Below, one piece after another: positions 23,576 through 36,060 of a DNA stretch of 64,000 bases. The DNA comes from Kudoa neothunni (taxonomy: Eukaryota; Cnidaria), in the NCBI GenBank assembly GCA_964304625.1, contig OZ199838.1, forward strand, positions 8,432,001 through 8,496,000. The letters run 5' to 3'. The position numbers and the translations under genes are program-made. How positions within the stretch are numbered: position 1 is the stretch's first letter; each line of letters starts with the position of its first letter. The notes below the pieces were generated by a model. It was not told where the DNA came from. It saw nothing but the letters and a program-made list of their open reading frames with translations, and made no database searches.

Positions 23576-25564
23576 CAGTCGAGATTGGATACTGCGTGAC
23601 TAGATATTGCGTAATTCCAAAATTTCGACGTTATTCTTTTTAGAGAGAAACCTAGTTTTTTTGTATTGTTATTATTTTATCATTTTCTAAACATCGCTAA
23701 CATTAAAATATAAGAAAATTTATTACTTATATAGAAAGTCTCGTTATTGCGTGGAAACTTTTTATTGCGTGGTTTTAGTAACCCATCTATTTAAAAATAG
23801 AAGTGTTTTCTTCATTATTTCCCGTTAAGAACGTAATAATAAAGAGAAGGGAGAAATCATTGATTATTATAATTCGATAAAAATACTGACAGTTGCGAGA
23901 AAATGACAATTTCTAAGTTAGAGTTGAATAATGTGGCAAGCCATTTTGAATATTAATACATTGTCACGTTTAAGTTCATGTAAAAATTGATAGAATTTGT
24001 TCACACGAAGATAAATTCAACATTACGGATATTGAAACTAAAAGGAGGGCACATTTTTCGGGAAAATTAAAAATATAGATGTGAGCTGTATGATTAAACA
24101 ATGGTCGAATGATAATGTTCTGCTGAGATGTGTTATTATCAAAGTTGCTTTATATATTGCAAATAAACAAGAAATTTCGAATTTAAAGTCTAGTTAAGGG
24201 TGGTTTTTAGATTCCACGTCTAAATATGGGATAGCTTTTAATATGTTTCATCGTGAGACTGCGAATACAGGAATTTCATCAACTGACTCATGAACTGTTG
24301 AAGACACTAATTTGGTTAAGGCATATAATCCTAAAGACTTTATAAACATTGATGAAACTTCCGTTCTTTTGTGAGTAGTTACAAAACATTACTTGTGTTT
24401 TAAAGGATGAAGTCGGAATATAAGGGAAAAAATATCCATAAAAGAATGAATGTTTTACCGTCATTTTTTTTGTAAATTGTGGTAAACTCCCATCTGATTA
24501 AATGGTAAATTTCAAAATCCTAGACGTTTCAATTGAGTTAAACATCTAAAGCGTGAATATTATTCAAAAAAACACATGTATGATTTGTAGCATATTTATA
24601 AATAGAACTAGAAAGTTGAACCAACGAATTATAGATGAGAACAGGAGAGTCTTAATTTTGTTGGATGAACCTCTTTTTCATCCCAAAAATATTGACTTTT
24701 TTAAAATATCGATTTTTTTTTCGTATCAAAAAAACAACTAATATCCTACAAATCTTAATTTAAGCATCATAAAATGCATTAAAAATAAAGCAGGAATACA
24801 CTGGCTAAGCATATGGTTTTATGTGAAACTTTTATCATCGAAAAATAAACATTACTAAACTCAATCATGCCATTAATTAAACATCAGGAAAGTATCACGC
24901 CAGAAATTATATTTAATTATTTTAAAAATCAAAAATGCTTGGTGGTAATATATAAAACTGTAATAAAGAAGTTGAATCAGTTGATAAAACAAGAAGATTT
25001 AAGAAAGATATCCTGAGCTAGAAACAGTTCATAAAGAAATATTTTATGTATACATAATTAATCTTATTAAATGAATTTGAGGTTTACGAAAATATATTTG
25101 ACGATGATAATGCTGCAACATGTGAGAATCAAAATCATGCGGACTTATTGCTCACAATGGTTAATCTGATGATATCGAACCAATTATTAAATAAGTCAAA
25201 AGTTTAATAAAATAAATAAAAAATATGGTTAACATTTTAATGAAAGTTTTAATTCAAGAGGCTCCATCAATATTGTTTGATTTATATTCCACAACGGACA
25301 GAGTTTAAAAAATATCAATAGAAAGGTTTCGACATACAAGTCACAAAATTTTTTGACAAAATTTAATAACTCTTCCTTAATTGAACTCTATGTTATCATT
25401 ATTTTAATAAAGTTTCTTTGTAGGAATAATCATCAAACGTAAGCACAAGAAAATCGTATTTTACAATGTGACGTGCATGCATAAAACTGGATATTGCGTA
25501 AAAACTTTTTATTGCGTGGGTTTTTGGGACCAACAAAAAACCACGCAATATCCAATCTCGACTG
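23576..25564 (+). mobile_element. Pogo-like element nested in the Tigger-like element
   Basis: Termini CAGTCGAGATTGGATACTGC and, inverted, CAGTCGAGATTGGATATTGC are flanked by TA (23574-23575 and 25565-25566). Several copies of ATTGCGTGG occur just inside both ends (about 23584-23770 and 25490-25550). They may be transposase-binding sites, which is inference. Confidence 0.87.
24080..24374 (+). pseudogene. Pogo/Tigger transposase remnant
   Basis: A broken plus-strand frame retains the CENP-B-type DNA-binding region (IANKQEISNFKSS, then GWFLDSTSKYGIAFN) and the junction to the catalytic domain (YNPKDFINIDETSVL, first aspartate). Stops interrupt it, and the rest of the DDE domain is not readable beyond scattered words. 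Confidence 0.72.
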
Positions 25565-26134
25565 TAGTTCTAGGTCATATATTAATAAATTTTCCTTTTA
25601 AAACTTGAGTTAAGCATTCAGTTCTTATATAAATTTGTGCTATATCTGAACACATGCCTTTATGTATACTAAACAAACAATAATTATCGATTATTTAAAA
25701 GAGTAGGTAACTCCTCTGTAGACGTGTAAGAACTGCCATAATTATGTATTGTTTTTCGTTTAGGTCTCCGTATTCATAGTTAATAGATATGTCAATATTT
25801 TTAGTTTGAATGGCAGTAGTTAAAATATTTTACTTAATTGTAATAGCGCAAATAGATAAACGATTCGACAAATTTACTACAACAACTCTCGATCAAGTTC
25901 GTGACCGCCATTAATATTAAGCAGATTATCGCGGCCGTGATGGATGTCACGATCTCATTTATTACATTAATAAATAGGAAGAATTGTTTAGAAATCAAGT
26001 AAACAATCAAAATAAGCAAAAATTGTAAATAAGCGCGCGCACATTTATTGTTTATGTTCGATTAACCGGAACCTCGCTATTCGGAAAGAAAATCACCGGC
26101 CCCAAATTTTCCGTATAATCGAGGTTCGACTGTA

Positions 26135-26854
26135 CTCCAGTTCAGTCGCTGATTTAAAAACCCAAAGTTAGACATTGAAAACTTTATTCATCCGGAATTC
26201 TCACACAAAGAATTTTATTAGATAATATAATCAATTCATACGAAATTAAAGACTTTATTATACGAAATTATGTGCTTGTAGTCATTTCATGAAAATATAA
26301 TCTGCACATCCTAACTATATTTTTCACTATCATTATATGTCAGTCATATTATTTATAATCAACGAAATAAATTTTTTAAATATTTTATTTAACATGCAGA
26401 GAATTAATACAGAGATAAATTTAATTAATAAAATATTCAACCAAAATAGACGTTTTATTGACATCAAAATTTAATAAAGTAAAAAAATATATATTATTTT
26501 TAATTAAAAAAAGTTATCATTGAATAATTTAAAAAAATTAGGAATTGCACATAAATTTCTATCAGCGTGTTTTAAACATTTTTTACTTTGTATAACGTAT
26601 TTAATTAAGAATAATAAATCGTCGTGAAAACCGATGGGAAATAATGAATTTAAATTTTTTTGTAATCTACAAAATTAATAAAAAATTATAAACTAAAATA
26701 ATTTAACATAATAAAAATAATTGTTCCTCACAAAAAATTACTAACAACGTAAATTTTCTAAACGTTGCCAATATAACTTCGATATGTATATTACATTTGA
26801 TTTTATCATTTAACTAAACAATTTGTTTGTTTATATTCAAGTTTAATATTTTAA
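26135..26854. other. AT-rich spacer
   Basis: This very AT-rich sequence contains no supported coding region. Confidence 0.4.
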
Positions 26855-27235
26855 AAGATATAATTTTTCAATTAACATCATTATACACAAAATATAGAAA
26901 TAATAATAATAATGTTTGTCTTTTTTTAAGAAATTAATATTTTTCACGTTATATGAAATAAAACTAATAATGAATTTAAATATTAGTTTAAGCGATCACT
27001 CAATAAAACAGCTTTCATATGGCACACGTAGGGGGATTATTCTCAAAATTAAATTTTTTTATATATTTAATTTTAAATTTATAATTTTATTTCCTTTTCT
27101 TTATAATTCCGATTGCAGTTTAAACGACTTCCTAGTGGTCGACCAATCGATTTAACTTTCGAAGGAATCACTAGATCTAAACAAAATTTAACATAATTTT
27201 TTTAAGTTTTACCTTTTAATTGAGGTTCTTCTACG

Positions 27236-27316
27236 ATGGCGTTTGATCCATCGTTACAATCAATTTGTTCTTCCAGAGGACCAAAATCATCACTGGAATT
27301 AAGTTTTGATATTTTG
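27236..27316 (+). other. Possible stray first exon
   Basis: An ATG-initiated open frame of 27 codons (MAFDPSLQSICSSRGPKSSL) ends exactly at a strong donor-like GTAGGTGAG. It lies on the strand opposite the MULE transposase and between the MULE arms. No continuing exon was found, so it may be chance or a captured fragment. Confidence 0.25.
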
Positions 27317-27443
27317 GTAGGTGAGATTTCTATTAAATTTATCGACGACTCCTAATTTTTATTAGTTAAAGTCAAATTATAAATTTTATACGTTCTCTTG
27401 AAATTCAGTTTTATCTTTAATTATATAAAATTTAATATTTTAT

Positions 27444-29416
27444 TTATAAACAAAAATCATATGTATCAAGGAACTGATCAATAACCATGACATCGTGATT
27501 TCTAATTATTTTTTCCAATAGATTTATTGATTTTTCGAAAAATTCAGAAGTTGTATTGGCTAGTTTGGTTGTAAAATTTGACACGTACTTCAACTTTTGT
27601 CCAAATGTCTTTATGTTAATTTTTTTCTTTTCAAGGACAACAGCAGGAAGATTTTCTGTATTATTTTGAGTTTTAGATTCCGTATTTAAAAACTTCATTC
27701 CATACGCCTTTTTACATCGATCATTGCACAATGCTTCACAGAATAACGGAAGTTTTTCTGATAAACTATAGCTTAGAATATGGCGACGTGGTAATGAAAA
27801 TGAGCGATAAAATAAACAAAGACACGTTTATCGACTTGTGATTTCATTTGAGTTAGAGGATAATGCAGCATTGTCCAAGAATTTAAGTTCTTTTTGAAGC
27901 ATAATAAGTGCATATTTCGTCAGACATTCTTTATAGTGTAGAACCAGTTTGTTGTTGAGAATCTCATTTGATTCGTAATACAGTTGACCAACTGAAGAAA
28001 ATTACCTTTAAATTCTAAGTTCACTTAGAATTTAAAAAAAACCTTGGATGAAGTTGGCCAACGAGCTGAATTTTTGGACAACACTTTTAATTTTGGAATT
28101 TATTACCTCAAGGCGATTATTGGTTTCGTTGTCGTAAAAATTGTTCGTGTTGCTAATACCAATAACCCATTCATTGTATATTCCTTCCCAATTTCTTTTG
28201 AAATATTCACTTAATTTGTGATTTTAAAATCGTGAATATGGTCAACGTAATGCAAATATTCATTGTAATCAGTCGAGTACATCATTTTTTGTAAACAACT
28301 TAAATCTCTTGTCTTTTAGTAGAAGATATTTCAAATTTGTAAACGGTGATATGTCTTTGAAAAATTTGATTCACATGAAATTTACATAAAATGGATGATG
28401 ATTGTGAAAAACATAATTTGAGACATTTTCTCAGCTTTTCATCCTTGTCTGTAACGATGGTATGTACATTTTTTGATAAGTTTGGTATAAATTCTGCCAA
28501 AGTATTACAAAAACCATTGGATGGAATCTTCCATCTCTTCGTAGAGAATGCAGGTACTCGAAATGTGAGTCAAACCAAAAGAATACTCCCCAGCAGATAC
28601 GTATAACGGGGCTCTAAAATTATAAAATTATTCATCCATTTTCAAAAGTTACCTTGAATTAAGGAGTTTATAAGTTGCATCAATGAACATAACCTCAGGA
28701 TAAAATTCCAAAAATGATTTCATTCCGTCGTCGGCGAAAAAAATTTCATTAACGACTTTATGATTATCATATAAAATCCTAACGTAACATTTGAAATCTT
28801 CTGTCAACATTTTCTCTATTACACATAGGTTATCACAGAATGAGTCTTTGTTTGCTCTAATATTGTGGATGGATTTCAAACGGATGTTTTTTACCCGTTT
28901 CGTTGTAAGTTTTATTTTGAATTAATTTTTTATTGACCTTAAAGTGAATTAATTCCACGAGATTTGGGTCATTTAGGTCAATTTTTCGTTGTTTTGGGAG
29001 ATTTCGATATAGTACTGCACTTAAATCATGATTATGTTCTAATATACTAGAACGTACTTCAAGTGCTACACCATCAATAGAGGTCCTAAGAGATAAAACC
29101 AAGGGGCAGTTTCCCTTTAATGCCGGTTTGTTTCTAATTCCATCGGGTTTTGTTTTATTCTTGCCACTGAAAATACAACGATACGTAATTTCATAATATC
29201 GCAGAGATTGATTAATTGATTTTGTAATTCTATTTCGAATATTCGAAAATGTCCTCGCTTGATATTTATAAAGATTGCAAAAGTTCGACTCCGTAATTTT
29301 TTATAGCATCGTCGAGTTTCTCGAAAGAATGAAATCGTTTTCCAATTGCAAACATATTTGAACTCATTCTTTGCCACGCTAATTAGAAAGAAAAATTTCG
29401 CGCTCAAGTTATACAT
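27444..29416 (-). pseudogene. MULE transposase, fragmented
   Basis: Successive minus-strand blocks follow the order of a MULE transposase. The N-terminal DNA-binding part lies at 28857-29416, with RSSILEHNHDLSAVLYRNLP. The start of the catalytic domain, YPEVMFIDATYKLLNSR, is near 28660 (first aspartate). HTIVTDKDEKLRKCLKLCFS and ILCKFHVNQIFQRHI lie at 28300-28500 (second aspartate and the CxFHV motif). A C-terminal helical part is at 27444-27731. Frameshifts separate all blocks. Confidence 0.82.
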
Positions 29417-29887
29417 AACTCAGAAATTTATTATTATTTCTATATTTTGTGTATAATGATGTTAATTGATGAAATTATATTAAAAAAAATTAAAAATCAT
29501 ACCCAGCTGCTGTTGGTCTTGTGTAGGGTCACAAAAAGAAAAAAAAATTTTTTTTAATTTTTCAACAATTTACAAAAAATTAGTTTAGATGAACATTAGA
29601 TGATATGTGGAATATGGGAAAACAATATTGAGTAGTTTCAGAGATATCGATTACCTGAGATATAGCCACTTCCTATTTTTATTCTGTTTAATGTTTTATT
29701 TTTGATCAGATATAACTTATTTTAATGAAAAAATTGTAATATTGTTTAATACAAACGTGTATCATTTAAGTTAATTCCAGGCGCTTTCTTGTTTGAAGTA
29801 TTTTCGTTGCTATGTATTGGTGGAAATTAGATTTGAACTTTAAAATCATTAAGTTATTTGGATTAGTATTTCTAACAGAGGCTTAAA

Positions 29888-30361
29888 TCTCTACTATATA
29901 AAGCAAACCGGTAGTCCGCGTGTGTGTGTGTGTGTCAGTGTGTACGCTTTTTCATTCTTTATAGAGGTACATAATGCTCCATTTGAGCACACATATGGAA
30001 AGATAATTTTATTTAAACACAGAAAAATACGTACAAAATTATAAAAGGTTTGCATCCGACAAAATGACTAAAAACATTTTCACGTGATATGAGTGGTAAG
30101 ATTAGAGGATTTATGCAAACATATAGATCATTTCGTTAAAGTTAAAAAAGTTAATTTTAAATGTACCATAGTGTTTATTCGTTGTTAAAAATATTATGCG
30201 TCCAATTTGTTAAATAAATCATCCGTTAATTGGGTCATCTTTGTACTATTTATTTAAATACTCTTAATTTACTTTGAACTTCAAATGACCTTGGCCTACT
30301 CAAGGCTTTAGTCTACTTGGCTGGGCAAGGAAACCCACACGAAGCGGGGCTTTTGTGCTAA
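29888..30361 (+). mobile_element. Short non-autonomous Helitron 1
   Basis: It starts TCTCTACTATATAAAGC after an A and ends in CTAA before a T, the Helitron rule. Just before the end a hairpin (CACACGAAGC, GGG, GCTTTTGTG) precedes the terminal CTAA. A GT microsatellite occurs about 40 bases from the 5' end. A second copy with the same ends is at 41695-43299. It has no coding capacity. Confidence 0.8.
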
Positions 30362-30816
30362 TAATTAAATATAGCATATTATACAAAATTAAATCTGTAA
30401 CCAGCTTGTAATTTGGAATTGCTCAGATTACAAATTCTTTTTGCGCCAGCGGATATGCCATTAGGATTAAATGTCACCGTCAGTTCTTTTCCCGATTCGA
30501 ATAATCTCGCATTGGAATCGTAACCTTTGTTGAAAACCTGTTATAAACTCAAATTCCGATGGAGAGAGATAAATGTTTTGTTATGCAATCCAAACTCAAA
30601 TAAAAATTCCAGATATAATGACAAATTATTATATATTAAATATGTTTGCTTCAATTGTGGTCGATACTATATATTTAGAATCAATTTTCAACATATATAA
30701 GTAGTAACACGAATAGATAAATATATATACTTAAGTATTTTTACTGGGATCTTAAATACTTTTATCGTGTCAATATATTTATGCGCATGCATAAGCGAGT
30801 TTTCCTTTTGCGTATA

Positions 30817-32070
30817 CCGGTTTTTGCATCCAAAACCGGATTCGTTGTAACTGAAACAAGATTTTTCGCAGTTGAAACCAGATGCTTTAAAATTTAAATC
30901 AGATAAAAAACAAACGACATCCACGATGCCACGAAAAATACATCACCTCGAAGATAAAAGAGCTCCTGCTTGCCTTCTTGTTGTGAATAAAGGGAAGTGT
31001 CAGAAAGACGTTTCGGAGGATCTAGGGATTCCTAAATCAACACTGAGTGATTTGGTGAAAAATATAGAACGACCGATTCATCCAAAAAGACTGTACGCGG
31101 AGGGATGAGAAATGTTGTCTTAACACGAGGACTTAAGATAACTTAATAAAATTAACTGAAGATAATTGCACTCTAACAATTCAGAGTTTAATTGAAAAAT
31201 TAGATATCGCAATTCAACCGTCCACTGTGTGTAGGTGGCTCAAAAAATTAAACTATACGTATTTAGTTGTTAGACCTATCCCAGTTAGTAGGAATATCTC
31301 CGCTGTAAAAGAAGTGAGGAAACTTTACATCAAGTAGTATACCGGAATTCCTATCGACATGCGATGCAAAAATATAATTTTTGTGGATAAGAGCCCATTT
31401 TCCCTCCACATGATGAGGAACCGTGACCGCGCTTTGCGAGGTGAAACTCCAAACATCGTATTTTCGAACAATCGAGGTTCAAATGTGACGATGACACTCG
31501 CTGCAAACGCAATCAATGTTATTAACTGTGAAGTCGTCCTTGGCAGCGTTGATGGGAATGTATTCAAAAATTATTTGTCAAGCCTTCCAGATATCATCGG
31601 AGATGCCCAAAATTACATTTTCATGGATAACGTTCGATTTCACCACTCAATCCAGGATTTTTTACGACACCTTTCCCTATGAAATCCCTTTTCTGCCGAG
31701 GTATTCTCCCATTCTTAACCCATGTGATGAGATATTTGTTCAAATAAAGGCAAATGTTTGGAAAAAATACCCCGATTCGGGGGAAGGGAAGATCTCCTGA
31801 ATCGAATGAGAAATTCCTCTAACGTGGTAACTGATAATAATCTAAAAGATTATTTTCAACATGCAGAAACATTCTTTGTAACATGTTTTTTCTTAATGGA
31901 TGTCAACCGTAATTAGATTAAAACAATATACATATTTAATACTTATATATGTATGCACATAAATACATACATACCCAATTCCTCTTTATTTTTCTAGCGC
32001 TATTAAATAAATAGAAAAAATTTCTAATATACGCACGCTAAGATATTCTAGTTTTGGATGCAAAAACCGG
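30817..32070 (+). mobile_element. Tc1/mariner-like element
   Basis: Inverted termini CCGGTTTTTGCATCCAAAAC are flanked by TA at both sides (30815-30816 and 32071-32072). The 1,254-bp length and the transposase type inside fit the IS630-Tc1-mariner group. Confidence 0.9.
30926..31800 (+). pseudogene. Tc1-like transposase, broken
   Basis: The start at 30926 opens an HTH region (GKCQKDVSEDLGIPKSTLSD) that ends at a TGA at 31106-31108. The second DNA-binding part follows (ENCTLTIQ-like, then STVCRWLKKLNYTY). The catalytic domain shows IIFVDKSPFSL (first D), YIFMDNVRFHHS (second D) and LPRYSPILNPCDEIF for the third acid, in a shifted frame at 31516-31800. At least three lesions are visible. Confidence 0.85.
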
Positions 32071-32072
32071 TA

Positions 32073-32800
32073 ATAACAGCTGATAACTAAAGATACGTTA
32101 TACATCGTAAATAGTTTAATTAAATCGTCTTATAAACAATATAATCATAGTTAAATTTTACAAATTCTCTTTGTGTAACACTGATGCAGACGAATTAGTA
32201 AGGTCCTTTCAAAATACCTTATTGAATACAATACATGGAATAATGAATTTTAGTTCCTTATAGTGACTTTGTTTAGTAAAACAAAATGACTTTTGTTTCC
32301 TGTCATAGTGTTTATATTTTGTCTTGATAAATAAACAAATGAATCATAACGATATTTTGGTTTAAATAATGTGTACACAAAACAACAACCAGTTGATGAT
32401 ACGCTATATTAAAGGCTTGATTGGCCGTATTACAAAGAATAAAAATGACTCAACCGACATTATTATTATAATTTTTTTCTTGATAAATTAAGATTAAATA
32501 TACAAAACTATTTATTAACCGTGCAAAAATGTGGAGATTATATTTAAATTCATATAATTAATATAGCTGCACCATTATATCAAAGGAGCTGTCCAAGGAT
32601 GTAGTAAAACTAGTAAACTCTGCTGTTCCAGATGGACAACAGAAATACCAATAAACACATATTTTATAAAAATGAAATTGTTGTAATTACTTAAGTAAAC
32701 TGAGAAATGAATAAATTCCAAATTATATCAACCTTATCCGTCAACTTGATATAATGTGCTTAGGCGGGTGGATAACGGGCGAATCGGTAGAACAGCCAGA
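32073..32800. other. Spacer upstream of the MFSD12-like locus
   Basis: No coding or repeat structure is recognised. It would contain any promoter of the following locus. Confidence 0.4.
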
Positions 32801-34721
32801 ATGTGTGAAGGAGAATCGCAAAACGAAATCAAAACAACCCATGGGGGTTTTGACAAGCTTTGGCTCATATGCGGTCATATACATATGGATTTATGCAGTG
32901 CAATTATTTATACTCATCTTTTTATTGTACCTGTCGCAGGTTGTTGGCCTCAGTCAAACGCATACAGGGATAATATTTTTTTTTTGCTCAAAAGTGTGAT
33001 GCCTTAATTATTTTAGTACTAAGTAAGTGAATCACATAAATTTTTCTAATTATTAAAACATATGGATGAAAAATTATTTAGAAAACGAAATCAATCAAAT
33101 TTTGTCTACAGATAATGGAAGGAGAACATGCCATATTGGAGGCACTCTAATAATGATGATATTAATACCTCTAATTTTTCATCCTGCGTTGCTCAGTACA
33201 AAGACGGTGTGGATGGGGCATAACTGGGGAGTGTTTTTCTACTATCTTGTAATATTGATGATTGCAAGCTTGGGGCACTCTGCAGTATACATGTCAAATT
33301 TGGCTGAAATAGCTCATCTAAATGTTGACAACGATGAACGTCGTTTGATATACCATTTAAGGTGGGTAGTATTAAGTTCTGATTTTGATTGGTTGTCATT
33401 TAATAAATGTAATAGATTTGCTGCAAAATCCTGCACAACGATGATGGTCTGTCTTTTATTTTATTTTCTCGTGTACAGCCACAATAATGAAGATAGATTT
33501 CAAACTACTACCAGTCAAGTGATCAAACATACGAAGTAAGTTGTAGTTTCTTTAATTCTATTTTTGATGAAAAATCAAAATAGATAATATCGTACATTTT
33601 AACAGGATTTGGAGCATTTATGTTCAATTTTATTTCAACTAAAAAATTAATAAAAACCAAGATAAAACATCCGTACGAACATTGAATGGGGTCGGTGGAC
33701 GAAATGGGTGAGAAGGGCACCCCGTCGGGAAGTGATATGCATCTATTCGATGCCGCCGAGCTCTCCAGCATACTGCTCAGAGCTTCTACAACCACTGAAC
33801 AAAGATTAGAACTTACTAATTTAGATAAGAAGGATTGGCTAAAAATATTAGAATTTTATCCGGTACTAGTAGAGAGTGTTGTTTTGTTATTGATATATAG
33901 GTGACATTGTTGTTACATGTTTGGGAAATTGATGGTAAATATCACGCAAGCTTATTGTATTTTGTATTTGGTTAACTTTATTAATCTGAATCAAGTATTT
34001 GAATTTTGTTGATGTTTACAATAGATTTTGTTAGGAAATATCGAATCTTCTTGCATTTGTGATCCAATTTGGAGGCGTTATGTCAACGCCTCTTATATAT
34101 TATAGTAATCGTTTTTTCGGGCATAAGGTAAGATAATATTAATTATATATTTACTTGTTAATAAAACTTAAGGGGAGTATGGCAATCGGACTGATATTTG
34201 CTTCTATCGTGAGGTAATTATTATTTTTTACATCATTAACCTGAAATAATGATTCACGTGTGTTAAGTGCCTGCTACGGAATATTCAACATAGATGACAT
34301 GGACAAAACAAACATAATCGTTCAACAACTTGTTTTATCTATGTTACTAGGAGTCGCAAGAACATTTTTAACACTTTCAGCTCATGACCTTACTATTAGT
34401 ATGACCAACGAAGAAGTATTGCTATCAATATAAAATTTGTATCTGAAATATTCCACTTAAGCAAAATATAACCACAGTGCTTACATTTATCAATTTCACT
34501 GACAAAATTTCTACTGGGTCAGCCGTATTACTACTCCAAATATGTTTACCCAAGTGTAATTCCACGGTCAAAGTATATAATAGCTATTTGATAATAAATT
34601 AATTTGACGAAAGGATACTGTGTGCATTAATAAATTGAAGGCTTACTACAAATACATAATGTTTGGTTTCCCAACTGGATGCTCCATCATTATTTTTGCA
34701 CCTTTTGTGTGCAATAATTAA
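32801..34721 (+). pseudogene. MFSD12-like major facilitator transporter, apparently decaying
   Basis: MFSD12 is a 12-helix major-facilitator protein of lysosomes and related organelles, linked to cysteine import. The predicted chain starts ATG 32801 with DKLWLICGHIHMDLCS (helix 1). It continues with NGRRTCHIGGTL after an intron at 33023-33081, then YHLR joined to FAAKSC, then the second half (KDWLKILEFYP, LMVNITQAY, IQFGGVMSTPLIYY, INFTDKISTGSA) to the stop at 34719-34721. Introns of 38-68 nt keep GT-AG borders, and exons after 34035 are clean. Lesions: one extra T at each of about 32916, 32985 and 33914, a phase clash at the 33536-33583 intron, and an in-frame TGA at 33683-33685. Confidence 0.68.
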
Positions 34722-35319
34722 AAAGGATTTTGGATCACCTTTACAACGTATCCCAAAATCACATCTAGATGTTAATTCCGATAGGAGAAGTTGTACTAGT
34801 TCTATTTGAACAGATATGTTTATAATATTAATATTTGACCTTCTTCTTCATCTTTTTTAGAAACTTGTTAGTACACAACCAAATTATTTTGATTTTAAGT
34901 TTCAACTGTTATAGAATTCATAATATATCAGTGTCTAATAATTTAAAATAATATTTTATATTATTTTAAGTTAACGAGAACAGCTGGGATATAAACCTTT
35001 AATTTAAGGTAGTGTCTATTTTTCCGGACGCGCTTTTTCTCCTAAAATGATAATTTAATTATTGCCATTTTTTCCTGAAAATATCTTTTATAAATACAGA
35101 ATATAAATTTAGATTCATTTATTTTTTAGTTAACAATCGGCATTCAAACGAATCGAGAATATTTTTAATTCTCATAAAAGTATCCATACAAAATACTTAG
35201 AGTTTTTGATGAGTCCATGTATATTTCCTTAACAAAACTAATTTAATGTGGTATAACGCCATAAATGAGTAATATGATCTTTAGAATGCAGCTGTACCGT
35301 TGATAATACCTAGTTCAAT
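34722..35319. other. Spacer
   Basis: No supported gene or repeat is seen. Confidence 0.4.
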
Positions 35320-36060
35320 CATTATGGAAGGAGAGTCTGATCCAACACTATTTACTCAAGAAATTATAACGAACCTAAAGGTGGTTGATGCATTCCCAAA
35401 CTTTGTAAAAGTTTAATAATTAACGAATAAGTACTCAAAGCGGAAACACCTTTGTTATTGGATCGGATATTCTTGAAAAACTTTCAACAATAGAGCTTTT
35501 GAAAGTGATTTGCTAATTTATTTATCAAATATGAAGACCGAGCGGGAGGATATATTAGTTAGAAAGCTAACAACTGAAATTGTTAAAAGATTAAACTCAG
35601 ACTTTAACATAAGATATAACATATCAACAACATCATATTCATACAATATTATGTAAGTTGAAATAAATAATTAAATCGAATTTTATTCCTATAGTTGCAC
35701 ATGTTTCTTTAACCATACGTATGAAGTTACCCATGCAGACATCAATTCTACTAGAAAGAAAAAGAATACGGATTTATATGACAAGAAATTTGTGATCGGA
35801 GATGGAAAAAGAATTATTACCTATCATTTATTCAAATGACCAAAGATATTCATATTCAGAATCATTTGTGTAGTGTGCAACCAACTATTACATAAATTTC
35901 GAGTCAATGATCTTCTCTGAATTCTACACTTAATTGATATTTGAAGCTTAAATTCTTTACAAAAAAATAGCATCACTGAGGTCTGAACAAACGGAGACTC
36001 AATACGATTTTCTAAAAAAGATTTTGGGATGGATTAACATCGCTTATTTTCAATGCGGAT
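35320..36060 (+). other. Coding-like stretch, unresolved multi-exon gene or relic
   Basis: Several short plus-strand frames look protein-like: MEGESDPTLFTQEIITNLK at 35323, FESDLLIYLSNMKTERED and LVRKLTTEIVKRLNSDF at about 35500-35610, CFFNHTYEVTHADINS at about 35705, and IASLRSEQTETQYDFLKKIL near 35975. GT-AG pairs lie between some of them, but no chain joins cleanly in frame. I do not recognise the family. It may be a rapidly evolving gene or a decayed one. Confidence 0.35.

Larger units (their letters stand above)
23347..26132. mobile_element. Tigger-like element (outer)
   Basis: The left end TAGTCGAACCTCGACTATCC and the right end, inverted, CAGTCGAACCTCGATTATAC form typical Tigger termini, flanked by TA (23345-23346 and 26133-26134). 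A second internal copy of the motif lies near each end (about 23430 and 26055). The middle is occupied by a different pogo element at 23576-25564. A related right end lies at 53338-53428. Confidence 0.85.
26855..29673 (-). mobile_element. MULE element 2, decayed
   Basis: A stretch at about 26860-26913 is repeated inverted at about 29425-29475 (ACATCATTATACACAAAATA core), giving inner parts of terminal arms. The outer right end (about 29637-29673) resembles the MULE at 8958: GGAAGTGGCTATATCTCAGG followed by TAATCGATATCTC. The outer left arm is not recognisable, so the left boundary is uncertain. Confidence 0.6.

Noticed and set aside
29900-29950. GT repeat as an independent microsatellite
   Set aside because: The same GT tract occurs at the same place in the second Helitron, so it is part of that family.
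32916-32945. A 13-nt micro-intron in the MFSD12-like gene
   Set aside because: It would restore a frame but loses the residues LLYLSQVV that align with the family. A single extra T explains the sequence better.
32754-33007. Two overlapping plus-strand frames considered as separate small genes
   Set aside because: Pieces of both frames match successive parts of the first two helices of MFSD12, so they are one exon split by base insertions.
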